Source: Bordetella genomosp. 10 (GTDB taxonomy: Bacteria > Pseudomonadota > Gammaproteobacteria > Burkholderiales > Burkholderiaceae_B). From it: a stretch of 64,000 nt of DNA. The DNA is taken from contig NZ_NEVM01000001.1 of assembly GCF_002261225.1 (NCBI RefSeq), forward strand, positions 2,098,083 to 2,162,082, read 5' to 3'. The notes under the pieces were generated by a model, which had not been told where the DNA came from, did no database searches, and saw nothing but the letters and a program-made list of their open reading frames with translations. A program made the translations under genes and the position numbers. Below are positions 1 through 8,973 of the stretch, piece after piece; the first letter of the stretch is position 1; the number at the start of each line of letters is the position of its first letter.

Positions 1-516
1 GACGAGGCGGCCCGGGTCCAGCGGGAGTTGCGCGGCGCCATCCATGCGGCGCCCGAGGTGGATCCGCATGCGGCCCAGGCCGCATTGCGGGCGGGCGCCT
101 TGGCGGTATCGCTGGACCGCAGCGTGGAATATCTCGCGGCGCATCCCGCCGGCGCCGTCTGGGCCAACCGGGCGCGGCTGGACCGGCTGGACGCCGCGCT
201 CGCCCAGGGCCGCGCGCTGGTGCTGTTTTCCGAGGACGGCCGCGTCGCCCAACTGGCGGCCCTGGACCTGCTGGAGCGCGGCGGCGACCCGCGCGTCGCC
301 GTGGTCCGGGGCGGGCTGGATGCCTGGCGCGCCGCCGGCCTGCCCGTGGCGGCCGCGGACGAGGAGGCGCTGCCCTCCGCCGACCGCATCGATTTCCTGC
401 AATGGGCGCCGGGCCGCCGGCAAGGCAACAAGGATGCCATGCAGGCCTACCTGAACTGGGAAAAGAATCTGCTGCGGCAAGTCGCCGCCGAGGGGTTTCA
501 TTACGGCCTCGCCTGA
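1..516 (+). CDS. Rhodanese-family sulfurtransferase, C-terminal part
   Basis: The reading frame is open from the first base, so this is the 3' end of a longer gene. The visible ~170 residues form a rhodanese fold ending: a central VLFSEDGRVAQLAALDLLERG strand-helix, then VVRGGLDAWRAAGLPV, the usual closing helix of rhodanese domains. The catalytic loop position carries Ser-Glu-Asp-Gly-Arg instead of Cys-Arg-x-Gly-Arg, so this last domain lacks the sulfur-carrying cysteine. It is probably an inactive structural domain of a multidomain rhodanese whose active repeats lie upstream. The gene ends 56 bp before a cysteine-dioxygenase-like gene on the same strand, so sulfur compound metabolism is a likely shared context. 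Family is confident; substrate is unknown. Confidence 0.8.
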   Translation, partial: DEAARVQRELRGAIHAAPEVDPHAAQAALRAGALAVSLDRSVEYLAAHPAGAVWANRARLDRLDAALAQGRALVLFSEDGRVAQLAALDLLERGGDPRVAVVRGGLDAWRAAGLPVAAADEEALPSADRIDFLQWAPGRRQGNKDAMQAYLNWEKNLLRQVAAEGFHYGLA

Positions 517-572
517 ACCGGGCCGGTCTCTACGCCGACGCGATGCGTCGCCAACTTTCAAGGACTTATGCG

Positions 573-1181
573 ATGACTCTGAAAACCGAACGACAAGCCC
601 TGGTGCAGGAAACCATGGCGGACATCCAGCGCATCCTGGGCCAGGGCCAGCCGGACCGCGCCACCCTGGCGCGGGTCAGCGAACGGCTGCAGCCGCTGGC
701 GGCGCGCGCCGACCTGTTCCCGGAGCAGGATTTTCCCGCCCCGGCGGCGGATTCGGGCGCGACGTCCTCGCGCTATCTGCTGGCGCAGCAGCCGGACGAC
801 AGCCTGGCGCTCTACATCAACGTCATCATTCCGGGGAAATCGACCAAGCCGCACAATCACGGCACCTGGGCCGTCATCGTCGCGGTCAGCGGCCAGGAGC
901 TCAATCGCATCTACGAGCGCCGGGACGATGGCAGCGACCCGGATCATGCCCGCCTGGAGCAGGTGCGCGAATACGTGGTCCAGCCCGGCTCGCCCATCAA
1001 CTTCATGCCGCAGGACATCCACAGCATCCACGTCGACGGCGCCCAGACCGTGCGTCACTTCCACCTCTACGGCAAGGCGCTGGAAACGCTGACGGACCGC
1101 CTGGGCTTCGACCTGGAGACCGGCAAGGTCTACAACTACAACAAGAACTTCATGCGGCCCACCGTCGGTCGCGACGCCTGA
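573..1181 (+). CDS. Cysteine dioxygenase-like cupin protein
   Basis: A 202-residue non-heme iron thiol dioxygenase of the cysteine dioxygenase type I family. Such enzymes oxidise a small thiol (cysteine or 3-mercaptopropionate) to the sulfinate. The metal-binding cupin motif is visible: KPHNHGTWAV supplies two His and DIHSIH the third. The later HFHLYGKAL stretch and the Tyr-rich VYNYNKNF tail are typical of bacterial members. The start at 573 is chosen because AAGGACTT lies 6-7 bases upstream; an open frame extends further 5' but overlaps the preceding gene in another frame. Neighbouring rhodanese and GST genes fit sulfur or thiol metabolism. The sequence alone does not separate cysteine from mercaptopropionate activity. 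Confidence 0.85.
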   Translation: MTLKTERQALVQETMADIQRILGQGQPDRATLARVSERLQPLAARADLFPEQDFPAPAADSGATSSRYLLAQQPDDSLALYINVIIPGKSTKPHNHGTWAVIVAVSGQELNRIYERRDDGSDPDHARLEQVREYVVQPGSPINFMPQDIHSIHVDGAQTVRHFHLYGKALETLTDRLGFDLETGKVYNYNKNFMRPTVGRDA

Positions 1182-1215
1182 ACGCCACATCGCAACGCCA
1201 GGAGAGGGGCTCTAT

Positions 1216-1824
1216 ATGATCGAAGTCTGGGGCAGGTCTTCCTCGTCCAATGCCGCCAAGGTCTTTTGGACGCTCGATGAATTGAAAATCGACTACGCCT
1301 TGCACAAGGCCGGCGGCGAGTTCGGCGGGCTGGACACGCCCGCCTACCTCGCCATGAATCCCAACGGCCGCGTGCCGACCCTGGTCGACGACGGCCTGGT
1401 CCTGTGGGAGTCCAATGCGGTGGTGCGCTACCTGGCGGCCCAGTACGGCGCGGGCAGCCTGTGGCCCGCCTCGGCGCGCGAGCGGGCCGCTTCCGACAAG
1501 TGGATGGATTGGGCGACCGTGAACTTCGCGGCCGCCCTGGCGCCCTTGCGCCAGAAGCGGGCGCCGGGCGGCGCCGATGCCGGGCTGGCCACGGCGGCCG
1601 AACGCGTCGACAAGCTGGCCGGCCTGCTGGATCGCACGCTCAGCGCCAGTCCGTACGTCGGCGGTAGCCGGCTGGGGGTGGGCGACGTGGCGCTGGGCCC
1701 GCACGTCCACCGCTGGACCTTGCTGGACGTTCCGCCCGATCGCCATCCCGCCTTGCGCAGCTACTACCTGCGGCTGTGCACGCACGGCGCCTACAAGCGG
1801 CACATCGTCGACAAGCTCACCTGA
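1216..1824 (+). CDS. Glutathione S-transferase family protein
   Basis: A 202-residue cytosolic GST. The N-terminal thioredoxin-like domain shows SSSSNAAKVFWTLDELKIDY, then NPNGRVPTLVDDGLVLWESNAVVRYLA. The cis-Pro (VPTL) and the ESNA glutathione gamma-Glu contact are both visible. The helical C-terminal domain runs from about residue 85 and includes SPYVGGSRLGVGDVALGP, the N-capping box region with the conserved Asp. A purine-rich GGAGAGGGGC precedes the ATG by a few bases. It lies 34 bp after the thiol dioxygenase on the same strand and may be co-transcribed with it. Specific substrate is unknown. Confidence 0.88.
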   Translation: MIEVWGRSSSSNAAKVFWTLDELKIDYALHKAGGEFGGLDTPAYLAMNPNGRVPTLVDDGLVLWESNAVVRYLAAQYGAGSLWPASARERAASDKWMDWATVNFAAALAPLRQKRAPGGADAGLATAAERVDKLAGLLDRTLSASPYVGGSRLGVGDVALGPHVHRWTLLDVPPDRHPALRSYYLRLCTHGAYKRHIVDKLT

Positions 1825-1846
1825 CACCTGAGGCCGCGGCGGGCGC

Positions 1847-3052
1847 TCAGCGCCCGGCCACCAGGTTCATCCGCTGGCGGACGGCTTCGGCCAGGTCCGC
1901 CACCGACGCGGCATAGAAGTAGCTGTGGTTGTACTGCGTGATGGCGAAGAAATTCGGCGTGGCGGTGCGGTATTCGGCCGTCCCGGCGGATTCCTCGGGC
2001 AGGTCGATCACCCCCAGCGGCGCCTGCTGCCAGGCCGCCGCGTCGGCGGCCGTCGCGCTGACGGGGCGCGCCACCGCGCCGGCGGCCCGCAGCCGCGGCC
2101 AGTCGCGCTGCGGCGCCAGGCCGCCGTCGACCAGCTTCGACGGATCGGCCGGCAGCGTGACCGGCGCGAACACCGGCAATCCGCGCTGCCAGCCATGCTG
2201 CATGAGATAGTTGCCGACCGACAGGATGGCGTCGTTGGCGCTGTTGGCCAGGTCGATATGGCCGGTGCCGTCGCCGTCGATGGCATAGCGCATGATGCTG
2301 CCCGGCATGAACTGCGGCATGCCGATGGCGCCGGCGTAGGAGCCGCGCGTCTGCAGGTCCAGCTTGCCCTGCATGACCAGCGTGAGGAAATCGCTGAGCT
2401 GGTCGCGGAACATCCGCGCCCGCTCGGGCTTGGCGGGGTCCGGGTAGTCGAAGGCCAGCGTCGACAGGGCGTCCAGCACGCGGAAGCTGCCCATATTGCG
2501 GCCGTAGCGGGTCTCCACGCCGATGATGCCGACGATCACCGACGCCGGCACGCCGAAGCGCTGGGCGGCGCGGTTCAGCGCGTCCTGGTTTTCCTGCCAG
2601 AATTCGACGCCCCAGCCTATGGTGCGGGGCTCGACCACGCGCGAGCGGTAGGTGATCCAGCTTCGCGAGATCTTCCGGCCGGGCGGCGGCGCGATCAGGC
2701 GCGCCACGGTCTCGCTGTAGCGGGCGCCGGATAGCGCGCCGACCAGCGCGTCGACGGGCAGGGCGCGGTCGGCGGCCAACTGCCGGGCATAGGCCTGGAC
2801 CTCGGGCCGCAACTGGCCGGAGGGGGAGAGCACGGCCGACGGTTCGTCGCTGGATTCGCCGTTCATGCCGGCCAGGGCGCCTTGCGCGGGCGGCGGTCCG
2901 ATGCGGATGCGGGTGACCTCGCCGTCCGCGGCGGCGGCCGGCTGGGCGGCGCCCGAAACCGCGGCCGGGCCGGGGCGCGGCGGGGTGCTGGCACAGCCCG
3001 CCAAGGCGGACGCCGCCAGGGCGATTTGCAGTAATCGTCGACTGGTGAACAT
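1847..3052 (-). CDS. Lytic murein transglycosylase, MltB family lipoprotein
   Basis: About 401 residues. MFTSRRLLQIALAASALAGC is a lipoprotein signal with lipobox LAGC, so the protein is probably outer-membrane anchored. The catalytic domain carries GVETRYGRNMG, with the general acid Glu of MltB/Slt70B enzymes. Further on is the conserved SYAGAIGMPQFMPGS segment followed by DGDGTGHIDLANSANDAI. It cleaves peptidoglycan glycan strands to 1,6-anhydro ends. Start 3052 is preferred because AGGG sits 6 bases upstream; an ATG at 3058 is equally in frame. The start lies only 10 bp from the divergent deacetylase start at 3063, so each gene's promoter must lie inside the other or the genes are leaderless. 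Confidence 0.88.
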   Translation of the reverse strand: MFTSRRLLQIALAASALAGCASTPPRPGPAAVSGAAQPAAAADGEVTRIRIGPPPAQGALAGMNGESSDEPSAVLSPSGQLRPEVQAYARQLAADRALPVDALVGALSGARYSETVARLIAPPPGRKISRSWITYRSRVVEPRTIGWGVEFWQENQDALNRAAQRFGVPASVIVGIIGVETRYGRNMGSFRVLDALSTLAFDYPDPAKPERARMFRDQLSDFLTLVMQGKLDLQTRGSYAGAIGMPQFMPGSIMRYAIDGDGTGHIDLANSANDAILSVGNYLMQHGWQRGLPVFAPVTLPADPSKLVDGGLAPQRDWPRLRAAGAVARPVSATAADAAAWQQAPLGVIDLPEESAGTAEYRTATPNFFAITQYNHSYFYAASVADLAEAVRQRMNLVAGR

Positions 3053-3062
3053 AATCATCCCT

Positions 3063-3986
3063 ATGGAGACCCTGTATCTTACCCACCCCTCGTGCCGCTT
3101 GCATGAAATGGGGGATTGGCATCCGGAGAGCCCGCAGAGGCTGGACGCCATCAACGACCAACTGCTGTCCAGCGGGATCATGTCCTATCTGGCGCATGCC
3201 GAGGCCATGCCGGCGCCCGACGAGGCCATCCTGCGGGCGCATGCCGCCGCGTACCTGGAACGGCTGCGGCGCCAGTCGCCCGCCACGGGTTATTACCCGG
3301 TCGATCCGGACACCTCGATGAACCCGCACACGCTGGAGGCGGCGCTGCATGCCGCCGGCGCGGGCATCCAGGCCGTCGACGCGGTGATGGCCGGCCAGGC
3401 GCAGACCGCGTTCTGCGCCGTGCGGCCGCCCGGCCACCACGCCTGCCGCGACCGCGCCATGGGATTCTGTTTTCTGAATAACGTAGCAATCGCGGCCTTG
3501 CACGCGCTGGCGCATCATGGCCTGAGCCGCGTGGCCATCATCGATTTCGACGTCCACCACGGCAACGGCACCGAGGACATCCTGGCGGGCGACGAGCGGG
3601 TGCTCATGTGCAGCTTTTTCCAGCATCCCTTCTTTCCGAACTGCGGCGTCGAGAATCCGGCCCCGAATATGTTGAACGAGCCGGTGCCGGCCTACAGCGA
3701 CGGCGCCGTGGTGCGGAAATTGGTGAGCGACCACTGGCTGCCGCGCCTGGACGCGCACCGGCCCGAGCTGATCCTGGTCTCGGCGGGCTTCGACGCCCAC
3801 CGCGAGGACGATCTGGGCCAGATGCGGCTGGTGGAGGCGGATTACGCCTGGATCACGGAACGCCTGGTGGAAGTCGCCGCGCGCCATGCGGACCACCGTA
3901 TCGTCAGCATGCTGGAGGGCGGATACAACCTGTCCGCCCTCGGGCGCAGCGTGGTCGCGCACATCCGCGCGCTGGGCGGCCTGTGA
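3063..3986 (+). CDS. HDAC-like deacetylase (histone deacetylase / acetylpolyamine amidohydrolase family)
   Basis: A 307-residue class II HDAC-fold metal-dependent deacetylase. The start METLYLTHPSCRLHEMGDWHPE matches the usual N terminus of the family. Active-site motifs appear in order: RPPGHHA (tandem His), GFCFLNNVAIAA, IDFDVHHGNGTEDI (metal-binding Asp and His), and SAGFDAHREDDLG (second Asp). These bacterial enzymes act on acetylated small molecules or proteins, and the substrate cannot be read from sequence. There is no clear Shine-Dalgarno before the ATG at 3063. The frame is open upstream to 2865, but that part overlaps the opposite-strand transglycosylase and is not family-like. Confidence 0.88.
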   Translation: METLYLTHPSCRLHEMGDWHPESPQRLDAINDQLLSSGIMSYLAHAEAMPAPDEAILRAHAAAYLERLRRQSPATGYYPVDPDTSMNPHTLEAALHAAGAGIQAVDAVMAGQAQTAFCAVRPPGHHACRDRAMGFCFLNNVAIAALHALAHHGLSRVAIIDFDVHHGNGTEDILAGDERVLMCSFFQHPFFPNCGVENPAPNMLNEPVPAYSDGAVVRKLVSDHWLPRLDAHRPELILVSAGFDAHREDDLGQMRLVEADYAWITERLVEVAARHADHRIVSMLEGGYNLSALGRSVVAHIRALGGL

Positions 3987-4119
3987 TGCGCCGGACGCTC
4001 ATCCGGGGGGACGGACGCGGAGCCGCGCTTAACTCCCCCTTCCGCAACTTCGAAGTTATTCGGCGGCCACGGGGCGGTCAGGAGCCGGTTGCGCGGGCGC
4101 CGCGCGCGTCAACAGGCTG

Positions 4120-4125
4120 TAGAAT
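4120..4125 (+). promoter_or_regulatory. Possible -10 element of the etf promoter
   Basis: TAGAAT in the context GCTGTAGAATCGGG, about 120 bp before etfB. No convincing -35 is seen at the right distance. The 258-bp gap between the deacetylase and etfB is otherwise featureless. Confidence 0.3.
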
Positions 4126-4244
4126 CGGGTAGCTTGTCAGGCTGCGGAGCGCCCCGGCGGCGATCGGCCGCTGTCCCGCGCGCACCCTGCGCTACGAACA
4201 ACTGTTTCGCCAATATAAGGCAATCACCCCCTGGAGGCTGCTGG

Positions 4245-4994
4245 ATGAAGGTCCTGGTACCTGTAAAACGCGTCGTCGACTACAACGTCAAGGTGCGCGT
4301 GAAGTCGGATCAAACCGGCGTGGACATCGCCAACGTGAAGATGTCGATGAACCCGTTCGACGAAATCGCGGTGGAAGAAGCCACGCGTCTGAAGGAGAAG
4401 GGCACGGCGACGGAGGTGATCGCCGTGTCGGCCGGCGTGCAGCAGAGTCAGGAGACGCTGCGCACGGCCATGGCCATCGGCGCCGACCGCGGCATCCTGG
4501 TGCAGACCGACGCCGAACTGCAGCCGCTGGCCGTGGCCAAGCTGCTGAAGGCGGTGGTCGACAAGGAGCAGCCCCAGTTGGTCATCCTCGGCAAGCAGGC
4601 CATCGACGACGACGCCAATCAGACCGGCCAGATGCTGGCCGCGTTGCTGGACTGGCCGCAGGCCACGTACGCCAGCAAGGTCGAGGTCGCCGGCGACAAG
4701 GTCACGGTCACGCGCGAAGTCGACGGCGGCCTGGAAACGCTGACGCTGAAGCTGCCGGCCATCGTCACCACCGACCTGCGCCTGAACGAGCCGCGCTACG
4801 TCACGCTGCCCAACATCATGAAGGCCAAGAAGAAGCCGCTGGATACCGTCACGCCGCAGGACCTGGGCGTGGACCCCGCGCCGCGCCTGAAGACCCTGAA
4901 GGTCTCCGAGCCGCCCGCGCGCAAGGCCGGTATCAAGGTGCCCGACGTGGCGACGCTGGTGGACAAACTGAAGAACGAAGCGAAGGTGGTCTGA
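4245..4994 (+). CDS. etfB: Electron transfer flavoprotein subunit beta
   Basis: A 249-residue ETF beta subunit. With EtfA it binds FAD and AMP and passes electrons from acyl-CoA dehydrogenases to ETF-quinone oxidoreductase. [20 protein letters not shown] is the classic N terminus. The internal [14 protein letters not shown] and [14 protein letters not shown] segments are the AMP-binding and recognition-loop regions. A GGAGG at 4233 precedes the start by 7 bases. etfA follows after 2 bp, so the pair is one operon. The acyl-CoA dehydrogenase at 6116 is a plausible partner. Confidence 0.97.
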   Translation: MKVLVPVKRVVDYNVKVRVKSDQTGVDIANVKMSMNPFDEIAVEEATRLKEKGTATEVIAVSAGVQQSQETLRTAMAIGADRGILVQTDAELQPLAVAKLLKAVVDKEQPQLVILGKQAIDDDANQTGQMLAALLDWPQATYASKVEVAGDKVTVTREVDGGLETLTLKLPAIVTTDLRLNEPRYVTLPNIMKAKKKPLDTVTPQDLGVDPAPRLKTLKVSEPPARKAGIKVPDVATLVDKLKNEAKVV

Positions 4995-4996
4995 AG

Positions 4997-5926
<930 letters not shown>

Positions 5927-5941
5927 GTAGACCCTCGCCAT

Positions 5942-5972
5942 GACAACGCCCCGGCATCGCCGGGGCGTTGTC
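5942..5972. terminator. Hairpin after etfA, 13-bp perfect stem
   Basis: GACAACGCCCCGG and its exact complement enclose the loop CATCG. There is no T-tract, so it is a Rho-independent-like or mRNA-stabilising hairpin ending the etf transcript. Confidence 0.6.
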
Positions 5973-6115
5973 GCGTCCGGGGTCCGTCATGCCGTGTCCG
6001 GGGCCGTGTTGGCGTAGACTGGCGGATATTCCTTCAGGCTGCCACATCAGGCAAAATCAGAGCGCGCCGCCCATGCCGTGGCCCCACGCGCCCATGCAGC
6101 CGTTTCGGAGACGAC

Positions 6116-7957
6116 ATGACGTATACCGTACCGCTCGCGGACATCCGCTTCGTTCTCAAGTCGCTGGCCGGGTTGGACCAGGTCCTGGCCCAACCCGGCT
6201 TCGAGGACGTTTCCCCCGACCTGGTCGACGCCATCCTGGAAGAGAATGCGCGCTTCGTCGAAGGCGTGGTGGCGCCCTTGAACCGGGCCGGCGACATGCA
6301 TCCGCCCACCTGGCGCGATGGCGCCGTGACGACCTCCGCCGCCCACGTCGAGGCCTTCAAGGCCTATGCCGCCGGCGGCTGGCAGGGCCTGCAGCATCCC
6401 GCCCAGTGGGGCGGCCAGGGCCTGCCCAAGGTGGTGGCGGCCTGCGCCAACGAAAACATCAACGCCGCCAGCCTGGCGTTCTCCCTGTGTCCCTTGCTGA
6501 CCGACGGCGTCATCGAGGCCTTGCTGACCGTCGGTAGCGAGCAACTGCGCCAGACCTACGTGCCCAAGCTGGTGTCGGGCGCCTGGACCGGCACGATGAA
6601 CCTGACCGAGCCGCAGGCCGGCTCCGACCTGGCCCTGGTGCGCACCCGCGCCGTGCGCCAGGACGACGGCAGCTATCGCCTGAGCGGCCAGAAGATATTC
6701 ATCACCTACGGCGAGCACGACCTGGCCGAGAACATCATCCACCTGGTGCTGGCGCGCACGCCGGACGCGCCCGCCGGGGTCAAGGGCATTTCGCTGTTCG
6801 TCGTGCCGAAATTCCTGGTGACGGCGCAGGGCGAGCCCGGCGCGCGCAACGACGTCTGGTGCGCCTCGCTCGAACACAAGCTGGGCATACACGCCAGCCC
6901 GACGGCCGTGCTCTTGTACGGATCGGGCAAGGGCGAGGTGGGCGAGGGCGCGGTCGGCTATCTGGTCGGCGAGGAAAACCGCGGCCTGGAGTACATGTTC
7001 ATCATGATGAACGCCGCGCGCTATGCCGTCGGCCAGCAGGGCATCGCCGTGTCCGAACGCGCCTACCAGCAGGCGCTGGCCTATGCGCGCGAGCGCGTGC
7101 AGGGCCGCGCCATCGAGGGTTCCGCCGGCCCGGTCGCCATCGCGCATCATCCGGACGTGCAGCGCATGCTGCTGACGATGCGGGCACTGACCGAGGCGAC
7201 CCGCGCCGTGGCCTACGCGGCGGCGGCGGCGCGCGACCTGGCCGTTCATCACCCCGACGCCGACACCCGCGCGCGCAACCAGGCGTTCTACGAATTCCTG
7301 GTGCCGGTGGTCAAGGGTTTCTCCACCGAGTGCGCGGTGGAGGTTGCCTCGCTGGGCGTGCAGGTGCACGGCGGCATGGGGTACATCGAGGAAACCGGCG
7401 CGGCCCAGCATTACCGCGACGCGCGCATCCTGCCGATCTACGAAGGCACCACCGCCATTCAGGCCAATGACCTGATCGGCCGCAAGCTCCTGCGCGACGG
7501 CGGCGCGACGGCACAGGCCATGCTGGAGGCCATGGGCGGCACCGCGGCCGAGCTGGACGCCGAGGCGGCCGCGGCGCAGGCGGCCGGGCAGCAGGAGGAC
7601 GCCGCCGCCATCGGCCTGCTGCGCGACAACCTGCGCCGCGCCATGCATGCCCAGGCCGAGGCCCTGGGATTCATGCGGAACCAGGCGGCGGGCAACGTGC
7701 GCGCGGTCTTCGCCGGCAGCGTGCCCTTCCTGATGCTGACCGGCGTGCTGCACGGCGGCTGGCAGATGGCGCGCGCCGTGCTCGCCTGCCGCAAGATGGC
7801 GCGGGCGGGGGAGGGGGACGCCGCTTTCCTGCAAGCCAAGCAGGCGACGGCGTTCTTTTATGGCGCGCATATCCTGCCGCGCGCCGGCGCGCTGGGCGCG
7901 GCCGTGCGGGCCGGCGACATCGTCGATACCTGGGCGGCCCGCGCCAATATTACTTAG
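6116..7957 (+). CDS. Acyl-CoA dehydrogenase, long DmdC/FadE-like type
   Basis: A 613-residue flavin acyl-CoA dehydrogenase of the long subgroup (near 600 aa) that includes 3-methylmercaptopropionyl-CoA dehydrogenase-like proteins. Visible motifs are GTMNLTEPQAGSDLALVRT (FAD/substrate signature 1) and KIFITYGEHDLAENIIHL. VQVHGGMGYIEETGAAQHYRDARILPIYEGTTAIQ follows (split here only by description), where the Glu of IYEGTT is the usual catalytic base position. A helical C-terminal extension from about residue 460 follows. It lies downstream of etfBA, which would accept its electrons. Substrate chain type cannot be fixed from sequence. Confidence 0.9.
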   Translation: MTYTVPLADIRFVLKSLAGLDQVLAQPGFEDVSPDLVDAILEENARFVEGVVAPLNRAGDMHPPTWRDGAVTTSAAHVEAFKAYAAGGWQGLQHPAQWGGQGLPKVVAACANENINAASLAFSLCPLLTDGVIEALLTVGSEQLRQTYVPKLVSGAWTGTMNLTEPQAGSDLALVRTRAVRQDDGSYRLSGQKIFITYGEHDLAENIIHLVLARTPDAPAGVKGISLFVVPKFLVTAQGEPGARNDVWCASLEHKLGIHASPTAVLLYGSGKGEVGEGAVGYLVGEENRGLEYMFIMMNAARYAVGQQGIAVSERAYQQALAYARERVQGRAIEGSAGPVAIAHHPDVQRMLLTMRALTEATRAVAYAAAAARDLAVHHPDADTRARNQAFYEFLVPVVKGFSTECAVEVASLGVQVHGGMGYIEETGAAQHYRDARILPIYEGTTAIQANDLIGRKLLRDGGATAQAMLEAMGGTAAELDAEAAAAQAAGQQEDAAAIGLLRDNLRRAMHAQAEALGFMRNQAAGNVRAVFAGSVPFLMLTGVLHGGWQMARAVLACRKMARAGEGDAAFLQAKQATAFFYGAHILPRAGALGAAVRAGDIVDTWAARANIT

Positions 7958-8080
7958 CGTTATATAAACCGTCAGCTATTGTTGTTTTACCGCCCTGACG
8001 AAATGATGAAGAATGCCGCCATGCGGGCAGTTTCGAGGGCCGCCGCTTAACTGCTGGACTTTCACCTGATGAGGATCACC

Positions 8081-8722
8081 ATGAGCCAATTGCGCCTGGG
8101 CGACACCGCCCCCGACTTCGAACAGAAATCTTCCATCGGTCCTATCCGTTTCCACGAATACCTGGGCGATAGCTGGGGCGTGCTGTTCTCGCACCCGGCG
8201 GACTTCACGCCCGTCTGCACCACCGAGCTCGGCTATACCGCCAAGCTGGCCGACGAATTCGCCAAGCGCAACGTCAAGGTGCTGGCGCTGTCGGTCGACC
8301 CCGTCGATTCGCACACCAAGTGGATCGACGACATCAACGATACGCAGAACACCAAGGTCAACTTCCCCATCCTGGCCGACGAAGACCGCAAGGTTTCCGA
8401 GCTGTACGACATGATCCACCCGAACGCCAACGCCACGCTGACCGTGCGCTCGGTGTTCGTCATCGATCCCGCCAAGAAGGTGCGCCTGATCATCACCTAT
8501 CCGGCCAGCACCGGCCGCAACTTCAACGAAATCCTGCGCGTCATCGATTCGCTGCAACTGACCGACAGCCACAGCGTGGCCACGCCGGTGAACTGGCAGG
8601 ACGGCGACGACGTCATCATCGTCCCGTCGTTGAAGGACGAGGAAGTCATCAAGCAGAAATTCCCCAAGGGCTACAAGGCCGTGCGCCCCTACCTGCGCAT
8701 CACGCCGCAGCCGAACAAGTAA
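8081..8722 (+). CDS. Peroxiredoxin, 1-Cys Prx6 type
   Basis: A 213-residue peroxiredoxin. The catalytic motif is HPADFTPVCTTELG with the peroxidatic Cys near residue 46. The extended C-terminal domain (SLKDEEVIKQKFPKG, RPYLRITPQP) is typical of Prx6/AhpC2-type enzymes. These reduce hydrogen peroxide and alkyl hydroperoxides in the cytoplasm. The start at 8081 is chosen because GAGGA lies 6 bases upstream; an in-frame ATG at 8069 has no ribosome site. The last codons are the first unit of a 14-bp tandem repeat that continues past the stop. Confidence 0.92.
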   Translation: MSQLRLGDTAPDFEQKSSIGPIRFHEYLGDSWGVLFSHPADFTPVCTTELGYTAKLADEFAKRNVKVLALSVDPVDSHTKWIDDINDTQNTKVNFPILADEDRKVSELYDMIHPNANATLTVRSVFVIDPAKKVRLIITYPASTGRNFNEILRVIDSLQLTDSHSVATPVNWQDGDDVIIVPSLKDEEVIKQKFPKGYKAVRPYLRITPQPNK

Positions 8723-8749
8723 GGCCGAACAAGTCAGGCCGACGACGAA
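8708..8749 (+). repeat. 14-bp degenerate tandem repeat, 3 units, overlapping the peroxiredoxin stop
   Basis: Units CAGCCGAACAAGTA, AGGCCGAACAAGTC and AGGCCGACGACGAA follow each other exactly. The first unit contains the last codons and stop of the peroxiredoxin gene, so the gene's 3' end has been duplicated downstream. Confidence 0.75.
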
Positions 8750-8758
8750 CGTCGGATC

Positions 8759-8786
8759 CTGAACCCTGAACGTTGAACGTTGAACG
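8759..8786 (+). repeat. 7-bp tandem repeat, 4 units
   Basis: CTGAACC, CTGAACG, TTGAACG, TTGAACG in exact succession between the peroxiredoxin gene and its terminator. Confidence 0.75.
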
Positions 8787-8819
8787 CCGGCATCCGGAAG
8801 GATGCCGGCGTTTCTTTTT
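8785..8819 (+). terminator. Rho-independent terminator of the peroxiredoxin gene
   Basis: CGCCGGCATCC, loop GGAA, then the exact complement GGATGCCGGCG, followed by TTTCTTTTT. Canonical stem and T-tract. Confidence 0.9.
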
Positions 8820-8863
8820 GTCGCGCCGCCTTGCCTGCATTGCCCGGCGGTATTTCATCCAGC

Positions 8864-8892
8864 AATAAAGAACAAAGATCTTATTCGTTGGG
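8864..8892 (+). promoter_or_regulatory. Candidate CysB-type control region of the sulfate operon
   Basis: An AT-rich island about 85-110 bp before sbp in a GC-rich background. It holds AATAA and TTATT half sites facing each other 12 bp apart, then TTGGGAAT. CysB sites in enterobacteria contain ATAA/TTAT half sites, and this operon is the expected target. The assignment is inference from position and base composition only. Confidence 0.3.
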
Positions 8893-8973
8893 AATGCAGG
8901 CAGGGCCCTTCACAATGCCGTACGCCTAATGCCTCGTAAGCATGAAAACCCTATATCGACACGACTGCGGGGA

